A stretch of DNA of 64,000 nt, taken from positions 2,146,312 through 2,210,311 of the forward strand of contig NC_087084.1 of assembly GCF_026151205.1 (NCBI RefSeq), in the 5' to 3' direction. Shown here in pieces: positions 31,075 to 43,696 of the stretch. Origin of the DNA: Bolinopsis microptera. Lineage: Eukaryota > Ctenophora > Tentaculata > Lobata > Bolinopsidae. The notes beneath the pieces were generated by a model, which searched no databases, was not told where the DNA came from, and worked only from the letters and a program-made list of their open reading frames with translations. Numbering within the stretch: position 1 is the first letter of the stretch; every line of letters begins with the position of its first letter. A program made the position numbers and the translations under genes.

Positions 31075-34000
31075 GTCTAGTAAAAGGGAGTCCTTAGTGA
31101 CCGGACAATGTAGCATAAGGAAGATAGTAACACTCCTCACACAGCAGACTTTCAACTTCACCGCCACCTGCCTTGGGTAAATGGTATCAAGTTAATTCAC
31201 TGCAGAAATTAAGCGGTGTCCCCCCTACTTTAATGTTTTCAAACTAGCTCTTCCAAGATTACACCGGGCGCCATATAGAGAATTACTGGAATACTGTTCA
31301 CGTGACATCACGAGATATCGAATGAGCGCGTTACTGCTTGGATATATAGCGCGTGACATTGGAGCTAACATGCAGACCCGATACGCACCAAATAAGGCCG
31401 CTAAATTAAAAAGCTGCATCTAGCACGTGAGATTTGCAAAGCTAAATACACATCCAAATAAGGCGTAATTAAGAGCAGGGAGTTGCAGTGGAGTTGCAGG
31501 AGTTGTAATAGCGTGAAATTGGGTGGTAATTCGATGATTATGGGTACAACCACGTAAATGTTTCGTTCACTAAGTTGGTTATAAAAGTTAACTTTGGTTT
31601 TAGAACATGTGTGAGGACGGCGTACAAATGGGAAGTGCACTGATTGCAGTTCATATGGTAAGAATTGAGTTTATAGGCCGAACCGCGTGAAATCGTTGTT
31701 ACTTGAAAACCTGACCTCGAATACCCTGTAACCTAGCTATTACTTTGGAAATGAAGAAGAGGGAAACCAGACGAAAGTAAGACGAAGACACGGAATCGGG
31801 GATGCAGCCTACAAAGGCAATGAAAATATAGAGGACCCTAGTTTCTCCCCAGATCGGCAGTCCAATAACACATTTTCATGAAAAATTCTAATTTTCATAC
31901 TATTCATCAGTCCTACGAACACACCTGTGGAATGATAAAAGATAAAAAAGATGCGAGCCGAGCTGATTCACACAACAGAGCAATTTAAGCAAAAATTCTT
32001 TAAATGCTCACGTTTGTATAATTTCCGACTTTGATATCTCAAAAAAATGGGTTTTAATCCCGTAACAATTAACGACACTGTTCACAACATGGCGCTTTTG
32101 ATGCATAAACACATATTTCCCTTAAAATTTTATCTGTCGCCGCGATCGCCTAAAAAAATTCAAAAATATATAAAGACTTTTATTGTTCAAAATGACACAG
32201 GGAATCATAACTTCATGATCGTGCAACAATATGTCAAATCTCATAACCAAATAAAAACAATCAAAGACAAATCAAAAGAACACTAAAGAAATTCACAAAA
32301 AAGGATGAACGAGAAGCAGTGCATCCGGAAAGATTTAGACACGTTTTTGGAGATAGCTGTTTCCAAAACCTGAAATAATTAAATTTAATAAGTGTATTTT
32401 AAGATATATCTATTGTCCAAGAGTTTGTTTCAAATACATAACGATTGATAGATAATAAAACTGAATTTGACTAAGCTTACCCAACATTTCAGTCCTTCAT
32501 AAATTCCAAAAAATTTTTGTAAAATTCTTTCTCAATAATTTGAATTAACCTTAAACGTATCAGTAGTAATGTAGACAATGTACTCATTATAAGACTTTAC
32601 AGCCTGACCGGCAAATAAACAGCGTCAACGTCCAGAAAACATTCTTTTTGAATATCGACAATCCTTTCTCTTTCCTCTGCAGTCAACCTGCATGTGAACT
32701 ATAAGCATGACGCATATCATTAGTAGCAAAGTTGGACCATTTAATGTTATAATACGTACGTGTAAAACGAGCTGACAAAAATGCTCGATTTTACATTACC
32801 TGGGACCTCAGGCTAATTTTATGTTCATAATCATGATAGAGATTTCGTCGGAATGGACAGGCTAGAGCGCGCCCCAGTAAGGCTGAGCGCTTCCCACTAA
32901 GAGTTCACACCGCGGTCTGTAAAAACTTGAAAGATCGCGAAATATTATACTAAAAACGTAAGCGTTTTTATAAAATATTTAGGGGAAAGAAAACCAAGGT
33001 TGGAAAATTTGGCTGATGTAAATCAAATTTTTATTGTTTACAAAATTACATCCAAACCTTTCGTTTTGTGTTATAACGGTTATTGTTCTGAATCACGTTT
33101 TTGTCTGTTAAAATAATTCACTGTTTAAATTAAGGTTTGTGTTTCACTTTGCCAATGAAATAACTGTATAAAGCCTATTTTTAAGAGTTTAGACTTCGTA
33201 GGTGAAAAGCCACCTATCCTTGTAGAAATTGAACTACTAAACATCTGAACATACGATTAAAAAAATAAAAATAATGTATCCTTACAGCAAGACTCAGTAG
33301 CGAGAGAAACGCTTCTATTATTCATTAATCATGTTTTACTTTAGACGGACGTGCCTCAAGAACTACTTTTTTACCAGCTTCGGTTGCATTCAAAAACTAC
33401 AGGACAATTGAAATAGCTATTTAATAGTTAATAAAAATTAAGCACTTTTTACGACTGTAATCACTGTAGAGTAGCCAATCAGACCATAACTATTCAGTCT
33501 GTACTAGCCGGCAGAGTGATCGTAATTTACACTGGCATCAGCCATCAAACAGAAAGTACTAACATATTACACAGGCGGTCGAGCCTTCTAGGTCATAATT
33601 ATGGCAGTCTCATGTTACAAACCTTTTTGGTGTCTTCAGGCTCATTGTATATCATAGTGACAACTAAATAAAATATCTACAAATTAATAACTCACAGAGG
33701 GAGCTAGAGAAAACTTAGCAATTTTGCTCAAACACATAACTTTTGTTAATATAAAGCGATACAAATCTTCTTTGTATAACCATTCTGCACTAAGTTTATT
33801 ATTATATTGTGGTAACTTGGAGCTAAGTAGAGCTCATTCAGATCATGTTGGAAGCATTGTGTTAACTTTTTTGTGATCAGTTTAATGCGTGTTTAGATAA
33901 AAGCAGATATTTATCCGCATCTGTCGTAAAAATAAAGATCGAGGTCTTTCATGTCTTACATATCGGTGACACCTTTTAGTGTTTATCTGACAGGATTTTA

Positions 34001-34243
34001 ATATGGAGACATAGGTTTTGAGGTTGCAACTAACATCATTTTACAAGTCAAATCTAAATGCAGGTGTTAAAATTACATTTTTCTCTATAATATGTTAATC
34101 TATTCGTTAGTTATTAATACTAAGTTTTAAGGTTACCAATACCGAAAGTATTTATAATAACTTATGATCATAGGTTTGAAATTTTAATTAAATAAAAACT
34201 CTCACATTTCACAACTAATTCAAATACGAAGTAAGGCCTCATC
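31075..34243 (+). repeat. Array unit 5, non-coding part
   Basis: The first CArG box reads CCAAATAAGG (31388-31397) and the second, near 31454, has the same form; both still fit CC(A/T)6GG. The minus-strand short frame is at about 32550-32695. A clean hairpin, AAAAACG-TAAG-CGTTTTT, lies at 32952-32969. Confidence 0.75.
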
Positions 34244-35148
34244 ATGAGAGGAGTCCTAGTTCTACTCCTGATCTTCCACTGCACCACCAGACAGCGCAGC
34301 AAGTGTAACGATCGCAGTGCTACTTTTCACACGTGGTTTAAACAGGATGGCCTCTCAAAAACTTCCTGATGGACTAATTGAGTAAAGTTTAGGGTTTTTT
34401 TTTAGTTTGTTTTGCTCAGGGAGCAAGGAATGGCACAAACTCATCAGGTCCAGGATTCGAACTTTTAGGGCAAAGTGTAGGTTATGTGGTACAACCTAGC
34501 ACAACCTAGTCAATGATATTTTGTGTTTTCAAATTGATAAAAAATATGTGTTAATTTAACAGTTCATTAAATTAGATTTAATTTTTGATTTTCAGAAGCA
34601 TGTTCGTAGAACAGGCACCTTAGTAGATTGTGCGGCATGACAAGTGAGCATTCAACTCCGTAGGATTCTCACTCTGGCAGTGAAGAATGACAAAACCGGA
34701 AGAGAGCACACAGTTACGATATACGAACAGTGCTAGCAGTGGGATGCTAAAGAGACGCGCAAAAATCGGAGAAACATCGTCGAATGTACAACGTCACGGA
34801 TTAAACAACACAATTTGGTAAATGAGTGACTTTGGAAGCAAATGGAAAGAATGGAAGGGTTAAAACAGAATTGACAGGGCCTTCACAAATTGAAAAAAAT
34901 AGAAAACAGCGGTAGTGGTTTGGGGTCCAATCTTTGGGTTACAATTGAAAAATAATTTCGTTAAAAGAGACGAAGATGCAGCACAAACCAGCAGCAAAGA
35001 ACCGCCCGAACCAAATGGCCGCTTCCAACCTGCCGTCAAAGCTAAACCTGCAGACGAAGAGGAAAACGTCAGATCAACCGCCAGCCTCAAATCACATCAC
35101 TGATTCTCGGAGATAGCAAAGATTCCAAAACGATCGAAAGAACCTTAA
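34244..35148 (+). CDS. Array secreted cysteine-rich protein, copy 5
   Basis: ATGAGAGGAGTCCTAGTTCT at 34244 gives a clean signal-peptide start. Exon 1 ends near 34376, where the donor is damaged (AATTGAGT). The acceptor CAG ends at 34595 and the stop is at 35146-35148. Exon 2 has many small losses before the helical segment. The tail from about 34950 is readable. Confidence 0.55.
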
Positions 35149-35290
35149 TCAAAGAAACTAAACTAAACCACACGTACGGCAATAGTGAAGAGGCAATTGA
35201 CCCTCAGACACATGAAATTAAATGTTAAAAGAATGTAGAATATACTTTTAAGGATTATTATTATTATTTATATTTATTTATTATTAATAC

Positions 35291-38200
35291 GTCTATTACA
35301 GGAGTACTTAGTGACCGGAAACAATGAGCATAATGAGTGATTTTAACACGCGCACACCCAGGCTGACTTTCAACTATCACCGCCCCCTGCTTGGGTAAAT
35401 GGTAGACGTTAATTTTCACTGCATGAATTAGCGTGTCCCCCACATAAATGTTCAAACAGCTCTTTCCAAGTTTAACAACCGAGCGCCAAATAGAGAATTT
35501 CCTTGGAAGCTGTCACGTTGACAGTCACGAGAATCGATTGAGCGCGTTTACTGGATGGATATTAGCGCGTGACATTGCCAATCAGCTGACCCAGGATTAA
35601 CGCACCATTAATAAGGCGTAATTAAAACTGCATCTAGCACGTGATATTTGCAAAGCTAATTACACATCCATATAAGGCGTATTAAGAGCAGGAGTTGCCA
35701 GTGGCGTTGCAGAGTTGTAATAGCGTGAAATTGTGTGAAAATCGATGGATTAGGGTACATACAAGTAAATGATTCGTTCACTATGTTGGTTATAAAGTTA
35801 ACTTTGGTTTTAGAACAGTGTGTGAGGACCTCGAACAAATGGAATTGCTCTGAAATTGCGTTCAGATGGTAAGAATAGAGATTGGCGAACCGCTGAATCG
35901 TTGTTACGTTGAAAACTGTCTCGATTACCTTGTTACTGCTAGTAACTTGGTAAGAAAGAGATGGAAACCGACGAAAGAAAAGACGAAGTCCCTCGGGAAT
36001 CGGGAAGCAGCCTACAATGGGCATGAATATATAGAGGGCCCTAGGTTGCTCCTCAGAAACGTCATTCCAATAACACATTTTCTGAAAATTTTCTAATTCT
36101 CAAACTTTATCATCAGTCTACTAACACACTGGACATGATAAAAAGATAAAAAGATGCGAGCGTGCTGAATCACTCTACAGAGCAATTTTTTATTAAAAAG
36201 GAGCAAAAAAATTCTTTAAAGGCTCACTTTTGTATAATTATCCGTCCGACTTGATATCCTCAAAATAAAGGGATTTTATTCCGTACAATTAACGACACTG
36301 TTCGACAACATGGCGCCTTATGATGCATAAACACATTTCCATTAAAATTTTAAATCTTCGCCGCGTTCGCCTAAAAAATTTCAAAAATATTATAAAGACT
36401 TTTATTGTTCAAAATGAAACAGGGAATCATAACTTCATGCTCGTGAACAATAGTCAAATCTCAAAACCAATAAAAACAATCAAAGACAATCAAACACTAA
36501 AGAAATTCACTAAAAAGAGGAACGTGTAGCAGTGTCAATCGGAAAGAGTCGACCACTTTTTGAGATGAGACAGGTTCCCAAAACCTTAAAAATTAAATTA
36601 ATAGCTTGTAATTAAGAATATTTCTATTGTCCAAGAGTTTGTGTTTTCACATACATACAGATGAAAGTATAACAGAATGTTGACGAAGCTTAACCAAACT
36701 TTTCAGTCCTTCATAAATTCCCAATAAATTTGTAAATTCTCAAAAATTTTGTATAAACCTTGAGACGTTTCAGGAGTAATGGAGACAATGTACTCAGTAT
36801 TAGACTTTACGCCAGACCGGCAATAACAGCGTCAACTCATAAACATTCTTTTTGAATAACGAGCAATCCTGTCTCTTTCCTCTTGCAGTCAACCTGCATG
36901 TGAAACTATAAGCCATGACGGCAAATCATGAATGCAATGATGACCAGTAATGTTATAATACTTACGTGTAAACGAGCCTGACAAAATTGCTCGAGTTTAC
37001 ATGACCTGGGTACCTTCAGGCAATTTATTTCAAAACAGATAGAGATTCGGCGGAATGACAGGCTGAGCGCGGCCCATAAGGCTGAAGCGGCGGCCCACTA
37101 AGATTTAACACAACCGCGGTCTGTAAAACTTGGAAAGAACGCGAAATATTATACTAAAACGTAAGCGATTTAAATAAAATATTTTGGGAAAGAAACATGG
37201 GTTTTGGTAAATTGGCTGAGTAATCAAAATTTTAAGTTACAAATATTACAACTACCTTTCGTTAGATGTTTATACGGTTATTTGTTTCTGATTCACAGTC
37301 TTTTGTCTTTAAATATTTCACTGTTAAATTTAAAGGATGTGTTTCACCTTTTTGCCATGATATAACTGTATAAACACTATTTTTAAGAAGTTTAGACTTC
37401 CTAGGGTTTGAAAAGCCACTATCTTGTAAAATTTGAACTTACTAACATCAGAAACATACGATTAAAAAATAAAAATTTGTATCCTTAAGAGCAAAGAACT
37501 CAGATCAGAGAACCTTCATTTCAGTTAATCATGTTTACTTTAGTACGGACGTGCCTCAAGACCTACTTTTTCCTTATTCGGGTTTGCATTTCAAAAACTA
37601 CAGGACATTTGAAATAGCTATTTTTAATAGTTAATAAAAATTAAAGCACTTTTGACGATCTGTAATCTCTGTTATATACCTATTCAGACCAGAACTATTC
37701 AGCTGTTACTTAGCCGGCGTGTGATCGTATTTTACACTGGCAGCAACAGCAACATGAAATTACTAAACATATTACACGCGACGAAGCCTTCTAGTTTCAT
37801 AATTATGGCAGTCTCATGTTACAAATCTTTTTTTTCTTCAGTGCTCATGTTGTATATACATGTGAATACATTAAATATAATGCATCTATCATATATTTAA
37901 CATGCAACAGAGTGAGCTAGATAAAACATTATCAAGTATGCTCAAACTCATAACGTTTGATAATATAAAGCGACTTACAAAGCTTCTTATGTATAACAAT
38001 TCTGCACTAATATTAAATTTTATTGAGGATAACTTGAGACTAAGAATAGAGCCAAACAGATCATGTTGGAGCATTGTGTTAAACTTTTTTGTGATCAGTT
38101 TATGCGTGTTTAGATAAAACAGACATTAACGCAATCGGCGACAAATTAAGAACGAGGTCTTTCATGGACCATTTTACATATCGGTGACAACCTGTTAGTG

Positions 38201-38463
38201 TTATCTGAGCTAGGATTTTTAAAAATTAATGGACAAAGGTTAGAGGTTTCAACTTAGACTTCAATTTTACAAGTCAAATCAATTGCAGTGTAAAAATACG
38301 ATTTCACTATAATATGTTTATGAATTCTTTAGTTATTAATACTAAGTTTGGTTACCAAATACCAAATTTATTATAATAACTTATATCATAGGTTGATTTT
38401 TTAGATTTAAATAAAAACACTCACATTTCAACACTAAATTCAAAAGCGAAGTAAGACCTCATC
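35291..38463 (+). repeat. Array unit 6, non-coding part
   Basis: The second CArG box is perfect at 35668-35677; the first is broken. The minus-strand short frame is at about 36757-36900. An extra TTTTTATTAAAAAGG sits near 36186-36200 in place of TTTA, probably an error. Confidence 0.75.
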
Positions 38464-39373
38464 ATGAGAGGAGTCCTAGTTCTACTCCTGATCTACCTCT
38501 GCCACCACCAACTGACGCAGTCAAGTGTAACGACGGCTGTGCTACTTTTCACACGTGTGGTTAAACAGATGGCCTTCTTCAAAACTTCCCAGATGGACTT
38601 AGAGGTATATTTTAGGGTTTTTTTTTTGTTTGTTTCTCAGGTAGCAGGAATGCCCACATACTTCAATAGTCCAGGCGTACCAACTTTTGGCAAGTGCTAG
38701 TTTATGTGGTACAAACCTAGACAACCCTGTCAATGAGATTGGGTTTTTCCAAATTGATAAAAAAATCTTGCGTTAATTTTACAGTTAATTAAATTAGATT
38801 TAATTTTTGATTTTCAGAATCAATGTTCCGGACAGAGCACCTTAGTAGAATTTGCGGAAGGACAAAGAGTGCATTTCAACTCCTGGTAGATTCTCAGCTC
38901 GGTCAGAGTAAATGACAAACGGTAGAGAGCAGCACAGTTAACGTTTAACGTACAGAGCTTGCAGTGGGGATGCCTAAAGTAGACTGCGCAAAAATCGAGA
39001 TAAAATCGACGAAATGTACAACGGCAACTGAATTTACAACACAATTTGGTAAAATGAGTGCATTGTAAAGCAAATGAAGAATGAGGGTAAAAATGATGAG
39101 CTGGCGCACAAATGGAAAAAATATGAAAACAGCGTTAGTGGTTTTGGGTCAATCTTTTGGTGACAATTGGATAAATAATTTCTGTTAAAAGAAGACAAGA
39201 TGCAGCCAACCAGCAGCTATAGAACCTGCCGACAAAAATGGCCGCTCAACCTGCCGTCAAAGCTAAACCTGCAGACGAAGAGGAAAACGGCAGATTCAAC
39301 CGCCAGCCTCAATCAAATCACATTCACCATGATTCTCGGAGATTGCAAAGAGTCAACGATCGAAAGAACCTAA
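38464..39373 (+). CDS. Array secreted cysteine-rich protein, copy 6
   Basis: The best-preserved signal peptide of the array: the first 16 codons from 38464 translate as MRGVLVLLLIYLCHHQ, with one Phe-to-Tyr difference from the consensus. Exon 1 ends near 38601, where the donor reads AGAGGTATAT. The acceptor CAG ends at 38817 and the stop is at 39371-39373. In exon 2 the region after the Lys-Arg site is close to consensus. Confidence 0.6.
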
Positions 39374-39511
39374 TCAAAGAAAACGAAACTAAAACTCACG
39401 TACGGCAAAAGTGAAGAGGCAGTGACCCTCACCCACATGAAAAAAATTTAAAAGAAGTAGAAATTATCTTTTATGGTTTATTATTATTATTATAGTTTAT
39501 TATTATATTAC

Positions 39512-42500
39512 GTCTAGTACAGGGAGTACTTAGTGACCGGACAATGTAAGCATAATGGATGATTTAACACGCCTCACACAGCTGAATTTCAACTTCACCG
39601 CCACCCTGCTTGGGTAATGGTTAGAAGTTAATTTCAGCTGCAGAATTAGCGGGTGTCCCCCTACTTAATGTTCAAACTAGCTCTTTTCCTAGTTTACAAG
39701 ACACGGGGCGCCCATATAGAGACATTTCCTTGGATAGCAGTCACGTGGACAGAGTCACGAGATATCGATTGAGCGGCTTACTGGTTGGATATATAGCGCG
39801 TGACATTGAGCTATCATGGAGACCCATTACCCATATAAGGCGTAATTAAAAGCTGCATCTAGCACGTGAAATTTGCAAAGCAAATTTACACATCCAAAAA
39901 GCGTAATTAATAGCAGGGAGTGCAGTGGATGTTTGCAGTGGATTGTAAACGCGTGAAATTGGGTGAAAGTCGATTGATTAGGGGTACCTACAAGTGAAAT
40001 GTTTCGTTCACTATGTTGGATTATAAAGTTAACTTGGTTTAGAACAGTTGTGTTGAGGACGCGGTACAAATTGGAGTGCACTGATTAGCATCAGATGGGT
40101 AAGAATTGAGATTATGGCCGAACCGGCATGAAATCGTTGTTTTACGTTGAAACAGTCTCGATACCTTGTTACCTAGCTAGTACTTTGTAAGAAAGAGAGA
40201 GTGGAACCAGAACGAAAATAAGACGAAGTCCTCGGGAATCGGGGAACTGCAGCCTACAATGGGCATGAATATATAAGTCCCTAGTTGCTCCCAGATCGGC
40301 AGTTCCCAATAACACAATTTCTGAAATTTCTAATTTTCATACTTTTCATCAGTCCTACGAACACACTGGGAAGTGATTAAAAAGATAAAAAGATGCGAGC
40401 GTGCTGAATCACTCTACATAGCAATTAAAGCAAAATTCTTATAATGCTCACTTTGATAATTATCCCGACTTGATTATCTCAAAAAAAATGGGATTTATCG
40501 TACAATTAACGACACTTTCGACAACATGCGCTTTGATGCATAAACACAATTTTTCCATTACAATTTATCTCTTCGCCGCGTTCGCCCAATTAAAAATTAT
40601 CAAAAATAAATAAAGACATTTATTGTACAAATGAAAACAGGGGAATCAGAACTCATGATCGTGCTACAATAGGTCAAATCTCATAACCAAAAAAAACAAT
40701 CAAAGACAATCTAAAACACTAAAGAAATTCCACAAAAGGAGGAACTGTAGCAGTGCATCCGGAAAGGTTGACAACGTTAATGGAAGAGCATGTCCAAAAC
40801 CTGAAAAATTAAAATTTAAATAGAGTGTATTAAGAATATTTCTATTGTCCAAGATTGTAGTTCAAATACAAACAGTTGATATTAATAAACGATTGTGAGC
40901 GAAGCTTTACCAACTTTTCAGTCCTTCATAATTTCCAATAAATTTGTAAATTCCTCAATAATTTGTATAACCTTGAGACTGATCAGGAAGTAATGGAGAA
41001 CCAATGTACTCAGTATTAGACTTACTACACAGCCTGACCGGAATAACATCGTCAACGTCAGAAAACATTCTTTTTATATCGACAATCCTGTCACTTTCTC
41101 TTGCAGTCAAAACCACATTTGAAACTATAAGCATGACTCATATCAAGATGCAATGTTGACCAGGTTTAATGTTATAAAACGTACGTGTAAACGAGCCTGA
41201 CAAAATTGCTCGAGTTTACATACCTGGGGACCTCAGGATGCTATTTTAAGTTCATAATCATGATAGAGATTCGCGGATGCAGCTGAGCGCGGCCCAGTAA
41301 GGCTGACGCGGCCCACTAAGATTTACACAGCGTGTCCCTGTAAATCTTGAAAGAACGCGAAATATTTAACTAAAACGTAAGCGTTTTATAAAATATTATG
41401 GGAAAGAAACATGGATTTGGTACATTGGCTTATGTAAATCATAATTATATTGTTACAATATTACATCTACCTTTCGTTTGTTGATATACGCGGTTATTGT
41501 TTATCTGATTCACTGTTTTTTGTCTGAAAAAAATTTCACTGTTTAAATTAAGGTTTTGTGTTTCACTTTTTGCCAATGATATAAATGAATAACCTATTTT
41601 AAAGTTTAGACTTCCGTAGGGATTTGAAAAGCACTATCTTGTAGAATTTGAAACTTACAAACATCTGAAACAAACTATTAAAAAATAACAAATTAGTATC
41701 CTAAGAGCAAAGACTCATAAGCAGAGACTTCAATTTCAGTTATCATTTACTTTAGTACGGACGTGCCCACAAGAACAACTTTTTTCCTGATTCGTTGCAT
41801 TTCAAAAAACTACAGGACATTTGAAAATATCTATTTTAATATTTAATAAAATTAAGCCATTTTGGACGAGCTTTAATCTCTGTTAGAGTAGCCTGATCAG
41901 AACCAACTAATTCAGTCTGTTACTTAGCCGCCGTGTGATCGTATTTTACACTGCAGCAGCCAGCAACATGAAACTACTAACAAATTACACAGCACGACCT
42001 TCAGTACAATAATTATGGCAGACTCAAGTTACACTCTTTTGTGTCTGCAGGCTCAAGGTGTATATCATGAACTACTTTAAAATATAATTATCTATCATAT
42101 ATTACATCACAGAGGGACTAAGAAAACTTACAAGTTTTGCTCAAACTCCATAACTTTGTTTAATATAAAAGCGACATACAAGCTTCTTTTTAACAGTCTG
42201 CACTAATTATTTAATTTTATTTGTGGTTAACTTGGAGCTAAGATTAAGCTTCATTCAGATCATGTAGTAGCATTGTGTTAACTTTTTGTGATCATTTATG
42301 CTTGTTTAGATAAAAGCAGATATTTAACGCATCTGCGAAAAATTAAGAGAGGTCTTTCAAGGTCTTTACATATCGGTGACACTGTTTATGTGTTTATCTG
42401 AGCGGTTTTTTATTATGGACATAGGTTTTGAGGTTTGCAACTATACTTCAGATTTTACAAGTCAAATCTAATTGCAGGTGTTAAATTACATTCTCAATAA

Positions 42501-42652
42501 TATTTATGCTAATCTTACTAGTTTATTTAATACTAAGTTATGATACCATACCATAGTTATTATAATAACTTAAATCATAGGTTGATTTAGATATAAATAA
42601 AAACTCATCACATTTCACAACTAATTCAAAAAGCGAAGTAAGACCTCCATCA
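39512..42652 (+). repeat. Array unit 7, non-coding part
   Basis: First CArG box at 39831-39840; the second is reduced to CCAAAAAGCG. The minus-strand short frame is at about 40970-41120. Just before the gene, a perfect 14-base palindrome GTTATTATAATAAC lies at 42556-42569 and a TATAAATAAA sequence at about 42592, roughly 60 bp before the ATG. Confidence 0.75.
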
Positions 42653-43560
42653 TGAGAGGAGTCCTATTCTAACCCTGATCTCCTCTGCCACCACCAGACG
42701 ACGCATTCCAGTGTAACGACGGCTGTGCAACTATATTCACAAACGTGTTAAACAGGTGGCTCTTCTTCAAAAACTTCCTGATGGACTTAGTGAGTAAAGA
42801 TTAGGGTTTTTTTGTTTTTGCTCAGGGAGCAGGAATGCACATACATCTTAAGGTTCCCATGAGTTCCGAACTTTTAGGCAAAGTGCAAGGTTATGTGGTC
42901 AACCTATCACAACCTAGTCAATGAGATTTAGGGTTTTCAAATTGAAAAAAATCTTGTGTTAATTTTACAGTTAATTAACTTAATATAATTTTTGATTTTT
43001 CAGAAGCATTTCGGCAGCACCTTAGTAATTGTGCGGAAGGACAGAGTGGATTCAATCCGGTAGGAGTCTCAGCTCTGGTCAGTGTAAATGACAACACGGT
43101 AGAAGGCAGCACAGTTACGTTTTACGTACAGTGCATGCAGTGGGGATGCTAAAAGGTTGACTGCGCAAAAATCGGAAGATAAAATCGTCGAAATGTACAA
43201 CAGGCACGGAGTTAACCAACACAAATTTGGTAAAATAGATGACTTTGGTGAAAGCAATGAAGAATGCGGGTAAAAATAATGAGCTGGGTCGCACAAAGGA
43301 AAAAAATATGAAAACATCGTTTTATTGGTTTGGGGTCAATCTTTTGGTGACAATTATAAATAATTTTCGTAAAAGAGACGAAGATGCAGCAAACCAGCAG
43401 CTATAAAACCTTCCGACATAAATTGCCGCACAACCTGCGTCAAAGCTAAACCTGCAGACGAAGAGGAAAAACGGCAGTTCACACAACCGAGCCAATCCTC
43501 AAATCACAATCACTGATTCTCGGAGATTTGCAAAGAGACCAACCGATCGAAAGAACCTAA
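42653..43560 (+). CDS. Array secreted cysteine-rich protein, copy 7
   Basis: ATG (42653), donor GTGAGTAA after 42789, acceptor CAG ending 43003 and stop (43558-43560) are all intact, which makes this the clearest full gene structure despite internal indels. The TATA-like sequence and palindrome upstream suggest a core promoter with a 5' UTR of a few tens of bases. Confidence 0.6.
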
Positions 43561-43696
43561 TCAAAGAAACGAACTAAACTCACGTACGCAAAAGTGAAAG
43601 AGCAGTGACCTCAGCCCACATGAAAAAATTGTAAAAAGAATTGTATAATAAACTTTTATGGTGTATTATTATTATTATAGTTTAATATTATATTAC

